From: Siccirubricoccus sp. G192
Lineage (GTDB): Bacteria; Pseudomonadota; Alphaproteobacteria; Acetobacterales; Acetobacteraceae
Assembly: GCF_019084075.1 (NCBI RefSeq)
Contig: NZ_JAHREN010000001.1
Span: 2,639,501-2,703,500 of the forward strand
Direction: 5' to 3'
Length of the DNA: 64,000 bases
Positions 18,007 to 27,287 of this stretch are shown here, in pieces. The first letter of the stretch is position 1, and each line of letters opens with the position of its first letter. Both the position numbers and the translations under genes were made by a program. The notes under the pieces were generated by a model, which made no database searches, was not told the origin of the DNA, and saw only the letters and a program-made list of their open reading frames with translations.

Positions 18007-19097
18007 GCCCGCACGAGGCCCCGCTGGCGCTGCTGGCGGAACTCACGCATCGCTGCCCGCTGCGCTGCCCCTATTGCTCCAACCCCACCAGCCTGACCCG
18101 TCCGGGCGAGGAGCTGGACACCGCCACCTGGGCCCGCGTCTTCCGCGAGGCCGCGGCGCTGGGCTGCCTGCAGGTGCATCTCTCGGGCGGCGAGCCGACC
18201 GCGCGGCGCGATATTGCGGAGATCACCCGCGCGGCCAGCGAGGCCGGACTCTATACCAACCTCATCACCGCCGGCGTGCTGCTGAACGAGGCGAAGCTGG
18301 GCGCGCTGGCGGCTGCCGGGCTCGACCACGTGCAGCTTTCGGTGCAGGATGCGGAACCCGGCTCGGCCGACCGCATCGGCGGCTATGCGGGCGGACATGC
18401 GCGCAAGCTGAGGGTGGCGCGGCTGGTGCATGCGGCGGGGCTGCCGCTGACCCTGAACGCCGTCGTGCACCGGCAGAACCTGGACCGGCTTCCGGCACTG
18501 ATCGCGCTCGCGCTTGAACTCGGCGCCGGCCGGCTGGAGGTGGCGCATGTGCAGTATTACGGCTGGGCGCTCAGGAACCGCGACGCGCTGCTGCCGACCC
18601 GGGCGCAGCTCGAGGCCGCGACCGCGACGGTGGAGGCGGCGCGGCGCGACCTCAAGGGCCGGCTCGTCATCGACTATGTGGTGCCGGACTATCATGCGAA
18701 GCGCCCGAAAGCCTGCATGGGCGGCTGGGGGCGGCGCTTCCTGGCGGTCTCCCCCTCCGGCAAGGCGCTGCCCTGCCATGCCGCGGAAAGCCTGCCCGGC
18801 TTCGCCTTCCCGAATGTGCGGGAGACCTCGCTGCGCGAGGCCTGGGAAGGGTCCGAAGCCTTCAACCGCTTCCGCGGTACGGGCTGGATGTCCGCGCCCT
18901 GCCAGGGCTGCGAGCGGGCGGAGCTGGATTGGGGCGGCTGCCGCTGCCAGGCTTTCGCCTTGACCGGCGACGCCGCCGCCACCGACCCTGCCTGCGCCCT
19001 GTCGCCGCGCCACGGCCTGCTGGCCCTGGCGGTGGAGGCGGCGGCCGGGGGCGGCGAGGATTTCATCTGGCGGGAGCCGCAACGTGCCGGCGGCTGA
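18003..19097 (+). CDS. pqqE: Radical SAM PqqA cross-linking enzyme PqqE
   Basis: Forms the Glu-Tyr C-C bond in PqqA using S-adenosylmethionine and iron-sulfur clusters. It has 364 residues. The radical SAM cluster motif CPLRCPYC begins near residue 18, followed by [12 protein letters not shown]. The C-terminal SPASM domain ligands are visible as [44 protein letters not shown] and [12 protein letters not shown]. It is the last gene of the operon. No pqqF/pqqG protease gene follows; an unlinked protease probably does that step. Confidence 0.96.
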   Translation: MSPHEAPLALLAELTHRCPLRCPYCSNPTSLTRPGEELDTATWARVFREAAALGCLQVHLSGGEPTARRDIAEITRAASEAGLYTNLITAGVLLNEAKLGALAAAGLDHVQLSVQDAEPGSADRIGGYAGGHARKLRVARLVHAAGLPLTLNAVVHRQNLDRLPALIALALELGAGRLEVAHVQYYGWALRNRDALLPTRAQLEAATATVEAARRDLKGRLVIDYVVPDYHAKRPKACMGGWGRRFLAVSPSGKALPCHAAESLPGFAFPNVRETSLREAWEGSEAFNRFRGTGWMSAPCQGCERAELDWGGCRCQAFALTGDAAATDPACALSPRHGLLALAVEAAAGGGEDFIWREPQRAGG

Positions 19098-19157
19098 GCC
19101 TTGCCCTGGCGGCGGTTCCGCCCAATTCCTTGATTCCTGACAGAACGGAGACGACCC

Positions 19158-19376
19158 ATGCTGCTGCGCTGCGCCACCATGGCCACGGGCGTGATGATGA
19201 CGGGGGTGGCCTTTGCGGCCGGGCTGGGGCTCGGTGTCGCGGCCGTGGGTGGCGCCTGCTTGGCCCGCCGCGCCATGAAGCAGAGGTCGCAATGGCGGGA
19301 CGAGGATCGCGCCATGGCGCCGGACGCGCCGGTGCAGCGCGATGACCTCGGCGTCTCCGACGCGATGCCGGGGTAG
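19158..19376 (+). CDS. Small membrane protein of unknown function
   Basis: A 72-residue frame 60 bases after pqqE with a good ribosome binding site (AACGGAGACGACCC before the ATG). Residues about 8-35 are hydrophobic and Gly/Ala-rich (TGVAFAAGLGLGVAAVGGAC), followed by a charged segment with RRAMKQRSQWRDEDR, suggesting a single-pass membrane protein. I recognise no family. It could be read through from the pqq operon. Third-position GC bias is consistent with coding. Confidence 0.42.
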   Translation: MLLRCATMATGVMMTGVAFAAGLGLGVAAVGGACLARRAMKQRSQWRDEDRAMAPDAPVQRDDLGVSDAMPG

Positions 19377-19394
19377 GCTGCCAGGGCGGTCCTC

Positions 19395-19802
19395 TCAATC
19401 GGGCAGCAGCGCCGTTGCGTCGATTTCCACCTTGGCTTCAGGCTCCACCAGGGCCGCGACCTGCACGAGCGTCATGGGCGGGAAATGCCTGCCCATGGCG
19501 GCGCGATAGGCCGGGCCGAGGGCCGGCAGGCTGGCCCGGTATTCCTCCATCTCCACGACATACCAGGTGAGCCGCGCCACATGCTCCGGCCCGCCACCAG
19601 CCTCCGCCAGCACCGCCAGGATATTGTGCAGCGCCTGCCGCGTCTGGGAGACGAAATCGGGCGGGAAGTGGCCCCGTGCGTCCCAGCCGACCTGGCCGCC
19701 GATCATCACGATGCGGCCGCGCCCCATCATCCCGTTGGTATAGCCCTTGGGCGCCGGCCAGTCGGGTGGCTGCAGGATGGTCAGGCCCGTCACGCGATGC
19801 AT
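19395..19802 (-). CDS. RidA-family enamine/imine deaminase
   Basis: A 135-residue RidA/YjgF-type protein. Family features are NGMMGRGRIVMIGGQVGWD, the SQTRQALHNILAVLAEAG helix, HVARLTWYVVEMEEYRASLP and LVQVAALVEPEAKVEIDATA. RidA proteins hydrolyse reactive enamines/imines, releasing ammonia. Its ATG overlaps the end of the preceding aryl-CoA ligase by 13 bases, so it belongs to that operon. This suggests a pathway role: hydrolysing the amino group of a 2-aminocyclohexene-type CoA intermediate is an attractive, unproven possibility. Confidence 0.88.
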   Translation of the reverse strand: MHRVTGLTILQPPDWPAPKGYTNGMMGRGRIVMIGGQVGWDARGHFPPDFVSQTRQALHNILAVLAEAGGGPEHVARLTWYVVEMEEYRASLPALGPAYRAAMGRHFPPMTLVQVAALVEPEAKVEIDATALLPD

Positions 19803-21458
19803 CCTTCGCTGTTGCCGCTGGCGGATGTGCCCGCAAGCGCCAGGCTGCGCAAGGCGAAGCGTTGCAGCTTGCCGGTCCCGGTCCGCGGCAGGGCCGGCAG
19901 GAATTCGATGGCGCGCGGGTATTTATAGGGGGCGATCTCCGCCTTCACATGGTCCTGCAAGGCGTGCACCAACCCGGCTGATGCGGCGACGCCGGATCGC
20001 AGCACGACATAGGCCTTCACGATCTGCCCGCGCTCCGCATCCGGCGCGCCGACCACGCCGCATTCCGCGACCGCCGGATGGGTCAGCAGTGCCGCCTCCA
20101 CCTCCGGCCCGGCGATGTTGTAGCCGGCGGAGAGGATCATGTCGTCGCTGCGCGCCTGGAACCAGAAATAGCCGTCCTGGTCCTGGATATAGGTGTCACC
20201 GGTGATGTTCCAGCCGGCCTCGACATAGCGCGCCTGGCGCGGATCATCGAGGTAGCGGCAGCCGGTCGGGCCGCGCACCGCGAGCCGGCCGGGCTGGCCG
20301 CGCGGCACGTCCTGGCCGGCCTGGTCCACCACCCGCGCCTCATAGCCCGGCACCGGCAGGCCGGTGGCGCCGGGGCGGATCTCCTGCTCCCGCGCGGCGA
20401 TGAAGATGTGCAGCATCTCGGTCGCGCCGATGCCGTCCATCAGCGGCAGGCCGGTGGCCGCCTGCCACGCCTCGAAGACTGGCTTCGGCAGCGTCTCCCC
20501 GGCGGAGACGCATTTGCGCAGGCTGGAGAGGTCGAAGCCGCCGGCGCGCGCGGCCATGGCGCGCCAGGCGGCAGGGGTCGAGAAGCAGATCGTGGCGCGG
20601 TGCCGCTGGATGGCGGGCAGCAATTCCTCCGCGCTGGCCTTCTCCAGCAGCACGGCGCTGGCGCCGACGCGGAAGGGAAACAACGCCAGCCCGCCAAGCC
20701 CGAAGGTGAAGGCCAGGGGCGGCGAGCCGATGAAGATGTCGGAGGCTTCGGGCCGCAGCACCTCCCGCCCATAGGTGTCGCAGACCGCCAGCAGGTCGCG
20801 GTGGAAATGCAGGGTGCCCTTCGGCTCGCCTGTCGTGCCCGAGGTGAAGCCGATCAGGCAGACATCCTCGGCCGCGGTGTCGCAGGCGGCGGCATCGGGG
20901 CTGGCCGCGTCGCAGAGCGATTCCAGCCCGCCATCCCCCCCAGAGCAGGACATGGCGAAGCTCCGGCGCCTGCGTCGCGGCCTGCTGCAATTCCCCGGCC
21001 AGGCGCGCATCGCAGAGCGCGTGGCTGATGCGCGCCTTGCGCAGCATCTGGCCAATCTCATGCGCCCGCAGCAGCGGCATGGAAGGCACCGCGACGCCCC
21101 CCGCCCGCAGCACGGCGAAGCAGGCTGCCAGCATCCAGGCGGTATTGGCGCCGCGCAGCAGCACCCGGTTGCCGGGCACCAGGCCGAGGCGCCGCAGCAG
21201 CACATCGGCGATGCGGTTCACCCGCTCCGCCAGGGCCTGGTAGGTCAGGGTCTCGCCCGGTGTGACGATGGCGGGATGCGTGCCGTGGCCGCAGTGCAGG
21301 TTGCGGTCCAGCAGTTCCACCGCGGCATTCAGCCGTGGCGGGTAGCGAAGCTGCGGCAGGGTGAAGCGAAGCTCGGGCCAGGCGTCCCGTGGCGGCAGGT
21401 TCTCCGCCGTGAAGCGATCGAGATGCGCGCTGCCCGCCTCGGCACCAGGCCCGTCCAT
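19790..21458 (-). CDS. Aryl-CoA ligase (2-aminobenzoate/benzoate-CoA ligase-like), frame interrupted
   Basis: Adenylate-forming ligase that would activate an aromatic acid to its CoA thioester. The N-terminal part (from MDGPGAEAGSAHLDRFTAEN to RHVLLWGG) and the rest (DGGLESLCD onward) lie in two frames. The break is a run of six C at 20935-20940; with five the reading is LLWGDGGLESL and the protein has about 555 residues. Signatures are LIGFTSGTTGEPKGTLHFH, MDGIGATEMLHIF, TGDTYIQDQDGYFWFQAR, SDDMILSAGYNIAGPEVE and LPRTGTGKLQRF. The TLHFHRDLLAVCD and GATEMLHIF segments are typical of the benzoate/2-aminobenzoate ligase group. GGAGG precedes the start, 23 bases after the hydratase stop. The 2-aminobenzoate assignment rests on the neighbouring monooxygenase/reductase fusion. 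Confidence 0.82.
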
Positions 21459-21481
21459 CGCAGCCTCCGTCACACCGCCGT

Positions 21482-22294
21482 TCAGTCGCCCCTGAAAACC
21501 GGGCGCCGCTTCGCCACGAAACCCGCATGCGCCCGGCGGAAATCCTGGGTGGTCATGCAGAGCGCCTGGGCTACCGCCTCGGCCTCGATCGCCTGTTCCA
21601 CCGACATGGCCCATTCCATCTGCAACATGCGTTTGGTCATCGCATGGGCGAAGCCGGGGCCGGCGGCGATCTCCTGCGCCAGCGCGGCCGCTTCCGCCTC
21701 CAGGGTTTCCGGGGGTGCCAGCCGGTTGAAGAAACCCCAGGCGAGCCCTTCCTCGCCCGACATGCTGCGGCCGAGATAGAGCAACTCGCTGGCCCGCCCC
21801 TGGCCGATGATGCGCGGCAGGATGGCGCAGGCGCCCATGTCGCAGCCGGCCAGGCCGACGCGGTTGAACAGGAAGGCCACCTTGGCGCGCGGCGTGCCGA
21901 GCCGGAGGTCGGCCGCCATGGCCAGAATGGCGCCCGCGCCGGCGGCGATTCCATCCACCGCGGCAATGATCGGCTGCGGGCAGGCGCGTATGGATTTCAC
22001 CAGCTCGCCGGTGAGCGCCGTGAACTGCATCAGCCCCTTGGTGTCGCGCTCCAGCAAGGGGCCGATGATCTCATGCACGTCGCCGCCGGAGCAGAAATTG
22101 CCGCCCGATCCGGCAAGGACGAAGACCCGTGTTTCGCTGTCCTGCGCCGCGGCGCGGAACAGCCTGGCGAGTTCAGCGTAGCTTTCGAAGGTGAGCGGAT
22201 TCTTCCGCTCTGGACGGTCCAGCGTGACCGTGGCGACACCACCCGCCACCGCAACGCTCAGGTGCCGCGCAACATGGCCGGCGAGCGGGGTCAT
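21482..22294 (-). CDS. Enoyl-CoA hydratase/isomerase family protein
   Basis: Crotonase-fold protein of 270 residues, probably acting on a cyclic or ring-opened CoA thioester in the aromatic pathway. The oxyanion-hole regions are visible as [17 protein letters not shown] and [40 protein letters not shown] follows. The chosen ATG ([14 protein letters not shown]) overlaps the marR stop as ATGA, and the end is 23 bases before the ligase start. The crotonase fold does many reactions (hydration, isomerisation, ring hydrolysis), so the step cannot be assigned. Confidence 0.87.
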   Translation of the reverse strand: MTPLAGHVARHLSVAVAGGVATVTLDRPERKNPLTFESYAELARLFRAAAQDSETRVFVLAGSGGNFCSGGDVHEIIGPLLERDTKGLMQFTALTGELVKSIRACPQPIIAAVDGIAAGAGAILAMAADLRLGTPRAKVAFLFNRVGLAGCDMGACAILPRIIGQGRASELLYLGRSMSGEEGLAWGFFNRLAPPETLEAEAAALAQEIAAGPGFAHAMTKRMLQMEWAMSVEQAIEAEAVAQALCMTTQDFRRAHAGFVAKRRPVFRGD

Positions 22295-22809
22295 GGCGGG
22301 GCCTCCTGCAAGGCGGCCCGCAAGCCGGCCTTGGCGCGGCCGAGCAGCCGGTGCAGCGTGGCGCGGTCGGCGGCGGAGAGGCCGCCGAGCAGTTCCGCGA
22401 TCCAACCCTCATGCGCGGCGGACTGGCGCGCGAATTCGCGCCGCCCGCGCTGCGTCAGCCGGAGCGTCTGGGCGCGCCGGTCGGCGGGGCTGGTGCGGCG
22501 CTCGATCAGTCCTTCCGCTTCCAGCCGCGCGGCGAGGCCCGTGACATTGCCGTTGCTTACCATCATCCGGCGGGAGATCTCGCCCAGGGTCAGTCCGCTG
22601 CCGGCGCGCTCCAACTGCGCCAGCAGGTCGAAGCGGGGCAGGGTGGTTCCGAAGGCCAGGCGCAGCCGCCGGCGGATCTCGGTCTCCACCAGCGTCGTGC
22701 AGGTGAGCAGCCGCAGCCAGAGGCGAAGCTCGTCCTTATGGCCTTCCGGCGCGCCGGCCAGCGCGGTTTCGGCATCCACCGACGAGGCCAGGCCCTCGGG
22801 CGCGGTCAT
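22291..22809 (-). CDS. MarR-family transcriptional regulator
   Basis: A 172-residue winged-helix regulator. The DNA-binding domain is seen as [40 protein letters not shown], then [20 protein letters not shown], which contains the classic wing DRR. It is embedded inside the operon, overlapping SDR and hydratase genes by four bases on each side. MarR proteins of aromatic catabolism often bind an aryl-CoA ligand; here the natural targets would be the two TTGAAGC-TAAA-CATTG repeats in the divergent region at 23601-23680. Autoregulation would follow from that position. All of the regulatory role is inference. Confidence 0.88.
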   Translation of the reverse strand: MTAPEGLASSVDAETALAGAPEGHKDELRLWLRLLTCTTLVETEIRRRLRLAFGTTLPRFDLLAQLERAGSGLTLGEISRRMMVSNGNVTGLAARLEAEGLIERRTSPADRRAQTLRLTQRGRREFARQSAAHEGWIAELLGGLSAADRATLHRLLGRAKAGLRAALQEAPP

Positions 22810-23576
22810 GCCTCGCCCCCTGCGACGGGAATGGCGGCGCCGTTCACCGCCGCAGCCTCCGGCAGGCAGAGGAACAGCACCGCCGCCGCGACCTCCGCGG
22901 GCTGCACCAGCCGGCCCTGTGGGTTGTGCCGGGTCAGTTCGGCCCGCGCCGCGGCCTCGCTGCGGCCGGTCCTGGCCATGATGCGCTCGATGCTTCCCGC
23001 GAGCAGCGCGGTTTCGGTGAAGCCCGGGCAGACGGCATTCACGGTGACGCCCTGGCCGGCCACCTCCAGCGCCAGCGCGCGGGTCAGGCCGAGCAGCCCA
23101 TGCTTCGCGGCCACATAGGCGGTGACATAGGGATAGCCGCGCAGCGCGGCGGTGGAGGCGATGTTGACGATCCGCCCATGTCCTGCCGCCAGCATGCCCG
23201 GCAGCACGGCACGGATGACGGCGGCGGCGCCGAGCAGGTTCACCGCCAGCATGCTTTGCCACAGCGCCGCATCGGATCGCAGGAAGGGCGCGCTTTCGGC
23301 GGCACCGGCCGCGTTCACCAGCAGATCGCAGGCTGGCAACTCCGGCAGGGGGGCCGCGGTGATATCGGCCGTGACGAAGCCATGCGCTGCGCCTTCCGCG
23401 ACCGCCTGCCGAAGCCTCGCCTCCCGCCGCCCCAGCACCGTCACTACCGCGCCGGCCGCGGTCAGCGCAGTGGCGCAGGCCAGCCCGATGCCGCTGCCGC
23501 CACCGGTGATGAGCGCCTGGCGTCCGGCCAACGGCGCGTCGACCCGACCCTGCCCGGATGCGGTGGCCGCATTCAT
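22806..23576 (-). CDS. Short-chain dehydrogenase/reductase
   Basis: NAD(P)-dependent oxidoreductase of 256 residues. The cofactor loop is ALITGGGSGIGLACATAL, followed by LLVNAAGAAES, catalytic Ser in IVNIASTAALRGYPY and the Tyr/Lys pair in YVTAYVAAKHGLLG. VCPGFTETALLAGSIERIM is typical of 3-hydroxyacyl-CoA dehydrogenase-like SDRs. It is the first gene of the left arm, so it would oxidise or reduce a hydroxyl/keto group on the alicyclic CoA intermediate. Its start lies just inside the divergent regulatory region. Confidence 0.88.
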   Translation of the reverse strand: MNAATASGQGRVDAPLAGRQALITGGGSGIGLACATALTAAGAVVTVLGRREARLRQAVAEGAAHGFVTADITAAPLPELPACDLLVNAAGAAESAPFLRSDAALWQSMLAVNLLGAAAVIRAVLPGMLAAGHGRIVNIASTAALRGYPYVTAYVAAKHGLLGLTRALALEVAGQGVTVNAVCPGFTETALLAGSIERIMARTGRSEAAARAELTRHNPQGRLVQPAEVAAAVLFLCLPEAAAVNGAAIPVAGGEA

Positions 23577-23600
23577 GGGTGCCCTGGGCCTCCTTGACGT

Positions 23601-23618
23601 TTGAAGCTTAAAGCATTG
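23601..23618. promoter_or_regulatory. Operator-like repeat, copy 1 (SDR side)
   Basis: TTGAAGCTTAAAGCATTG, matching copy 2 at 16 of 18 positions. It contains the palindrome AAGCTT and lies 25 bases upstream of the SDR start, where it could overlap the minus-strand promoter. Its length and partial dyad symmetry suit a MarR-type dimer, and a marR gene lies in the operon. Binding is not shown by sequence alone. Confidence 0.6.
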
Positions 23619-23662
23619 CCGACAGCCGGCGCAAAGCCCAATCCTCGTTGCCGCACGGATGG

Positions 23663-23680
23663 TTGAAGCCTAAACCATTG
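23663..23680. promoter_or_regulatory. Operator-like repeat, copy 2 (monooxygenase side)
   Basis: TTGAAGCCTAAACCATTG, 62 bases from copy 1 in the same orientation and 23 bases before the ATG of the monooxygenase/reductase fusion. Here flanking bases extend an imperfect dyad (ATGGTT...AACCAT). It could control the plus-strand arm of the divergent cluster. Confidence 0.6.
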
Positions 23681-23702
23681 GGGTCGGCGAGGAGGGTGCG
23701 GG

Positions 23703-26033
23703 ATGCACATCGCGGTGATCGGCGGCGGGCCCGCCGGGCTCTATTTCGCGATCCTCATGCGGCGCGACTTCCCGCAGGCCCGGGTGACGGTGACGGAGCG
23801 GAACCAGCCCGGCGACAGCTTCGGCTTTGGCGTGGTCTTCAGCGACCAGAGCCTCGACATGATCCGCGAGGCGGATGCGCCGAGCTATCGCGCCATCACT
23901 GAAAGCTTCGCCTGGTGGGACGATATCGAGATCCATCTGCGCGGCACGGTGCATCGCATCGGCGGCAATGGCTTCTGCGGCTGCTCCCGGCGGGGATTGC
24001 TGCTGCTGCTGCAGGACCGCGCCCGGGCGCTCGGCGTCGAGTTGCGATACGGCCAGGGTGCCGCGCCGGAGGATTTCCCCGATGCCGACCTGATCGTGGC
24101 GGCGGATGGTATCAACAGCCCGATCCGCTCCCGCTTCGCCAGCCATTTCCAGCCGGAAATCGACCTCCGCCCCAATCGCTTCGCCTGGATGGGCAGCACC
24201 CGCCCCTTCGATGCCTTCACCTTCTTCTTCAGGGAGCGGCCGGAAGGCATCTTCATCGCCCATTGCTACCAGTACGAGGCGCATGCCAGCACCTGGGTGT
24301 TGGAAACCGATCCTGAGACATTTGCCCGCGCCGGGCTGGAGGCCATGGACGAGGCCGCAAGCGCCCGCTTCCTGGAAGGCATCTTTGCCGAGGAATTGGG
24401 CGGCCACCGGCTCATTACCAACCGCTCGCAATGGCGGCGCTTCCCGGCGATCCGCTGCACCCGCTGGGTGCGGGGCAACATGGTGCTGTTGGGCGATGCC
24501 AAGGCCAGCGCGCATTTCTCTATCGGCTCCGGCACCAGACTGGCGATGGAGGATGCGATCGCGCTGCATGCCGCCTTCCGCGCCGGCGGCGGCGTGGCGG
24601 CATCCCTCGCGCGCTTCGAGGCGAGCCGGCGCGAGGAGGTGGAGCGCACCCAGCACGCCGCCGATGTCTCGCTGGTCTGGTTCGAGCAGGTCTGGCGCTT
24701 CTGGCGGATGCACCCGACATGCTTCGCCTTCGGGCTGATGACCCGCAGCAAGGCCATCACCTGGGACAACCTGGCGCTCCGCGCCCCGGAATTCGCCGCG
24801 GAGACGCAGCAGGTCTTCGCCGAGGAAGCCCGTGCCGCCGGCCTCCCGGCCGAGCCCGCGAAGCCGCCGATGTTCCAGCCCTTCCGGCTGCGCGGGATGC
24901 CGCTTGCGAACCGCGTCGTCGTCTCCCCCATGTGCATGTACAGCGCGGTGGAGGGCGTCCCTGGCGACTGGCACCTGATGCATTACGGCGCCCGCGCGGT
25001 GGGCGGCGCCGGGTTGATCTTCACCGAGATGACGGATGTCTCGGCCGAGGCGCGCATCTCCCCCGGCTGCACCGGCCTCTGGAACGACGCGCAGGAGGCC
25101 GCCTGGACCCGGATCACCGGCTTCGTCCATGCGCATGGCGCGGCCCGCATCGCCCTCCAGCTTGGCCATGCCGGGCGGAAGGGCGCGACGAAGCTGATGT
25201 GGGAGGGGATGGATCGGCCGCTGGAGGAAGGCGCCTGGCCGGTCCTCTCCGCCAGTCCGCTTCCCTATTTCCCGGACAGCCAGGTGCCGCGGGAGATGTC
25301 GCGCGCCGATATGGATGCCGTCACCGCGCAATTCGCCGCCGCCGCCGCCCGCGCGCTCCGCTGCGGATTCGACATGCTGGAACTGCATTGCGCCCATGGC
25401 TACCTGCTGGCGAGTTTCCTGAGCCCGCTGACCAACCACCGCAGCGACGAATACGGCGGCAGCATCGGCAACCGCCTGCGCTACCCGCTGGAAGTCTTCG
25501 ACGCGCTCCGCGCCGCCTGGCCCGCCGAGCGGCCCATCTCGGTCCGCATCTCGGCCACCGACTGGGCGGATGGCGGCATCACCGATGCCGATACCCTTGC
25601 CATCGCCCGCGCCTTCGCCGCGCATGGCTGCGACCTGATCGATGTCTCCACCGGCCAGACCGTGCAGGATTCCGCCCCGGTCTATGGCCGCATGTTCCAG
25701 CTTCCCTGGTCCGACATGATCCGCAACGAATGCGGCATCGCCACCATGTGCGTCGGCAACATCACCAGCGCCGACCAGGTGAACACCATCCTGGCCGCCG
25801 GCCGTGCCGACCTGGTGGCACTGGCCAGGCCGCATCTCACCGACCCCTGCTTCACCTTGCGCGCCGCGGCGCAGTATGCTGTGGGCGACCTCGCCTGCCC
25901 GCCGCAATATGCCCCGGGGCGCGAGGCGCTGATGCGCAATGCGGCGCGGGAACGGGAGGAGCTGATGGAGCTGAAGCGCAAGGCCCGGCCGCGAGGCCAT
26001 ATGCCCGCCCCGCTGCCGCGCGCGGCGGAATAG
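23703..26033 (+). CDS. Flavin monooxygenase / old-yellow-enzyme fusion, 2-aminobenzoyl-CoA monooxygenase/reductase type
   Basis: A 776-residue two-domain flavoprotein. Residues 1 to about 385 are a FAD monooxygenase ([17 protein letters not shown] at the N terminus; [20 protein letters not shown] as the second FAD motif). From about residue 390 an old-yellow-enzyme/NADH:flavin oxidoreductase begins ([20 protein letters not shown]), with [37 protein letters not shown] and [20 protein letters not shown]. This architecture is that of 2-aminobenzoyl-CoA monooxygenase/reductase (ACMR) of aerobic anthranilate catabolism, where the ring is hydroxylated and then reduced while bound to CoA. The same fusion is often labelled bifunctional salicylyl-CoA 5-hydroxylase/oxidoreductase, so salicylate is the main alternative. 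The aryl-CoA ligase and RidA in the divergent operon favour the amino substrate. Confidence 0.85.
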   Translation: MHIAVIGGGPAGLYFAILMRRDFPQARVTVTERNQPGDSFGFGVVFSDQSLDMIREADAPSYRAITESFAWWDDIEIHLRGTVHRIGGNGFCGCSRRGLLLLLQDRARALGVELRYGQGAAPEDFPDADLIVAADGINSPIRSRFASHFQPEIDLRPNRFAWMGSTRPFDAFTFFFRERPEGIFIAHCYQYEAHASTWVLETDPETFARAGLEAMDEAASARFLEGIFAEELGGHRLITNRSQWRRFPAIRCTRWVRGNMVLLGDAKASAHFSIGSGTRLAMEDAIALHAAFRAGGGVAASLARFEASRREEVERTQHAADVSLVWFEQVWRFWRMHPTCFAFGLMTRSKAITWDNLALRAPEFAAETQQVFAEEARAAGLPAEPAKPPMFQPFRLRGMPLANRVVVSPMCMYSAVEGVPGDWHLMHYGARAVGGAGLIFTEMTDVSAEARISPGCTGLWNDAQEAAWTRITGFVHAHGAARIALQLGHAGRKGATKLMWEGMDRPLEEGAWPVLSASPLPYFPDSQVPREMSRADMDAVTAQFAAAAARALRCGFDMLELHCAHGYLLASFLSPLTNHRSDEYGGSIGNRLRYPLEVFDALRAAWPAERPISVRISATDWADGGITDADTLAIARAFAAHGCDLIDVSTGQTVQDSAPVYGRMFQLPWSDMIRNECGIATMCVGNITSADQVNTILAAGRADLVALARPHLTDPCFTLRAAAQYAVGDLACPPQYAPGREALMRNAAREREELMELKRKARPRGHMPAPLPRAAE

Positions 26034-26036
26034 GCC

Positions 26037-27257
26037 ATGCGCATCCTCATCGCCGGCGGCGGCGTCGGCGGGCTGACGCTGGCGCTGTCGCTGCGCGAAT
26101 GCGGCATCGCCTGCACGGTCTTCGAGGCGGCGGCGGAGGTGCGGCCACTCGGCGTCGGCATCAATACCCTGCCGCATGCGATCCGGGAACTGACGGCGCT
26201 CGGCCTGCTGCCGGCCCTGGATGCGGTAGCGATCCGCACGCGCGAGTTGCGCTACCTCAACCGCTTCGGCCAGGAGATATGGGTGGAGCCGCGCGGCACC
26301 TGGGCCGGGCATGACGTGCCGCAATTCTCCATCCATCGCGGGCGGCTGCATGAGGTGCTCTGGCAGGCGGCCGAGGCCAGGCTGGCCGGAGCACTGCGGC
26401 CCGGCCACCGGCTGGCCGGCTACACGCAGGATGCCGACGGCGTCACTGCCCGCTTCGCCCGCGCCGATGACAGTCTGGTGGAGGAACGCGGCGATGCGCT
26501 GATCGGCGCCGATGGCATCCATTCCGTGCTGCGCGGCCTGCTGCATCCGGCGGATGGCGGCATTCGCTGGCAGGGCATCCAGATGTGGCGGGGTGCGCTG
26601 GACTGGCCGGATTTCGAGGGCGGCGACGGCATGGTCATCGCCGGCGACATGGCGGAGAAGCTGGTGCTCTACCCGATCGGCCCCGGCAGCACGCCCGGCA
26701 CGCGGCTGACCAATTGGGTGGTCTGCGCCAGGCTCGGCGATGGCACGCAGCCGCCGCCCCGGCGCGAGGACTGGTCGCGTGCCGGCAGGCTTGCGGATGT
26801 GCTGCCGCATGTCCGGCGCTTCCGCATCCCCTTCCTGGATGTCGAGGCGATGGTGCGCGCCACGCCGCAATTCTTCGAATACCCGATGTGCGACCGCGAC
26901 CCGCTGCCCTGGTGGACGCAGGGGAGGGTCACGCTGCTCGGCGATGCGGCGCATCCGATGTATCCGGTGGGCTCGAACGGCGCCTCGCAGGCGGTGCTGG
27001 ATGCGCGCTGCTTGGCATCGCTGCTGGCCAGGTTGCCGGCGCCTGGGGCGCTGGCGGCCTACGAGGCGGAACGGCGGCCGAAGACCACGGAAATCGTCCA
27101 CAGCAACCGCCGCGGCGGACCGGAGCGGGTGGTGGACGTGGTCAGCGAGCGCGCGCCGGAGGGTTTTACGCGGATCGAAGCGGTGATCGCGCGGGAGGAA
27201 TTGGCGGCCATCGCCGGGGGCTATGCGCAGATGGCGGGCTTCGCCGTCACGCGCTAA
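26037..27257 (+). CDS. FAD-dependent monooxygenase, PhzS-like
   Basis: Single-component aromatic hydroxylase of 406 residues starting 3 bases after the fusion gene. The FAD-binding loop is ILIAGGGVGGLTLALSLREC; further motifs are GVGINTLPHAIRELTALGLL, FSIHRGRLHEVLWQAAEA, LIGADGIHSVLRGLLHP, and LLGDAAHPMYPVGSNGASQA. The GVGINTLPHA and MYPVGSNGASQ patterns match the flavin-dependent oxidoreductase group that includes the phenazine enzyme PhzS. The substrate is unknown; given the operon, it might hydroxylate a precursor aromatic acid or a pathway by-product. Confidence 0.85.
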   Translation: MRILIAGGGVGGLTLALSLRECGIACTVFEAAAEVRPLGVGINTLPHAIRELTALGLLPALDAVAIRTRELRYLNRFGQEIWVEPRGTWAGHDVPQFSIHRGRLHEVLWQAAEARLAGALRPGHRLAGYTQDADGVTARFARADDSLVEERGDALIGADGIHSVLRGLLHPADGGIRWQGIQMWRGALDWPDFEGGDGMVIAGDMAEKLVLYPIGPGSTPGTRLTNWVVCARLGDGTQPPPRREDWSRAGRLADVLPHVRRFRIPFLDVEAMVRATPQFFEYPMCDRDPLPWWTQGRVTLLGDAAHPMYPVGSNGASQAVLDARCLASLLARLPAPGALAAYEAERRPKTTEIVHSNRRGGPERVVDVVSERAPEGFTRIEAVIAREELAAIAGGYAQMAGFAVTR

Positions 27258-27287
27258 TTCCCGGTCCGGTCATGGGAGGAATGCGTG

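Noticed and set aside
23670-27101. 1143-codon minus-strand frame opposite the monooxygenase genes
   Set aside because: Composition rich in Arg, His and Gly, no recognisable domains, and fully covered by two well-supported plus-strand flavoproteins.
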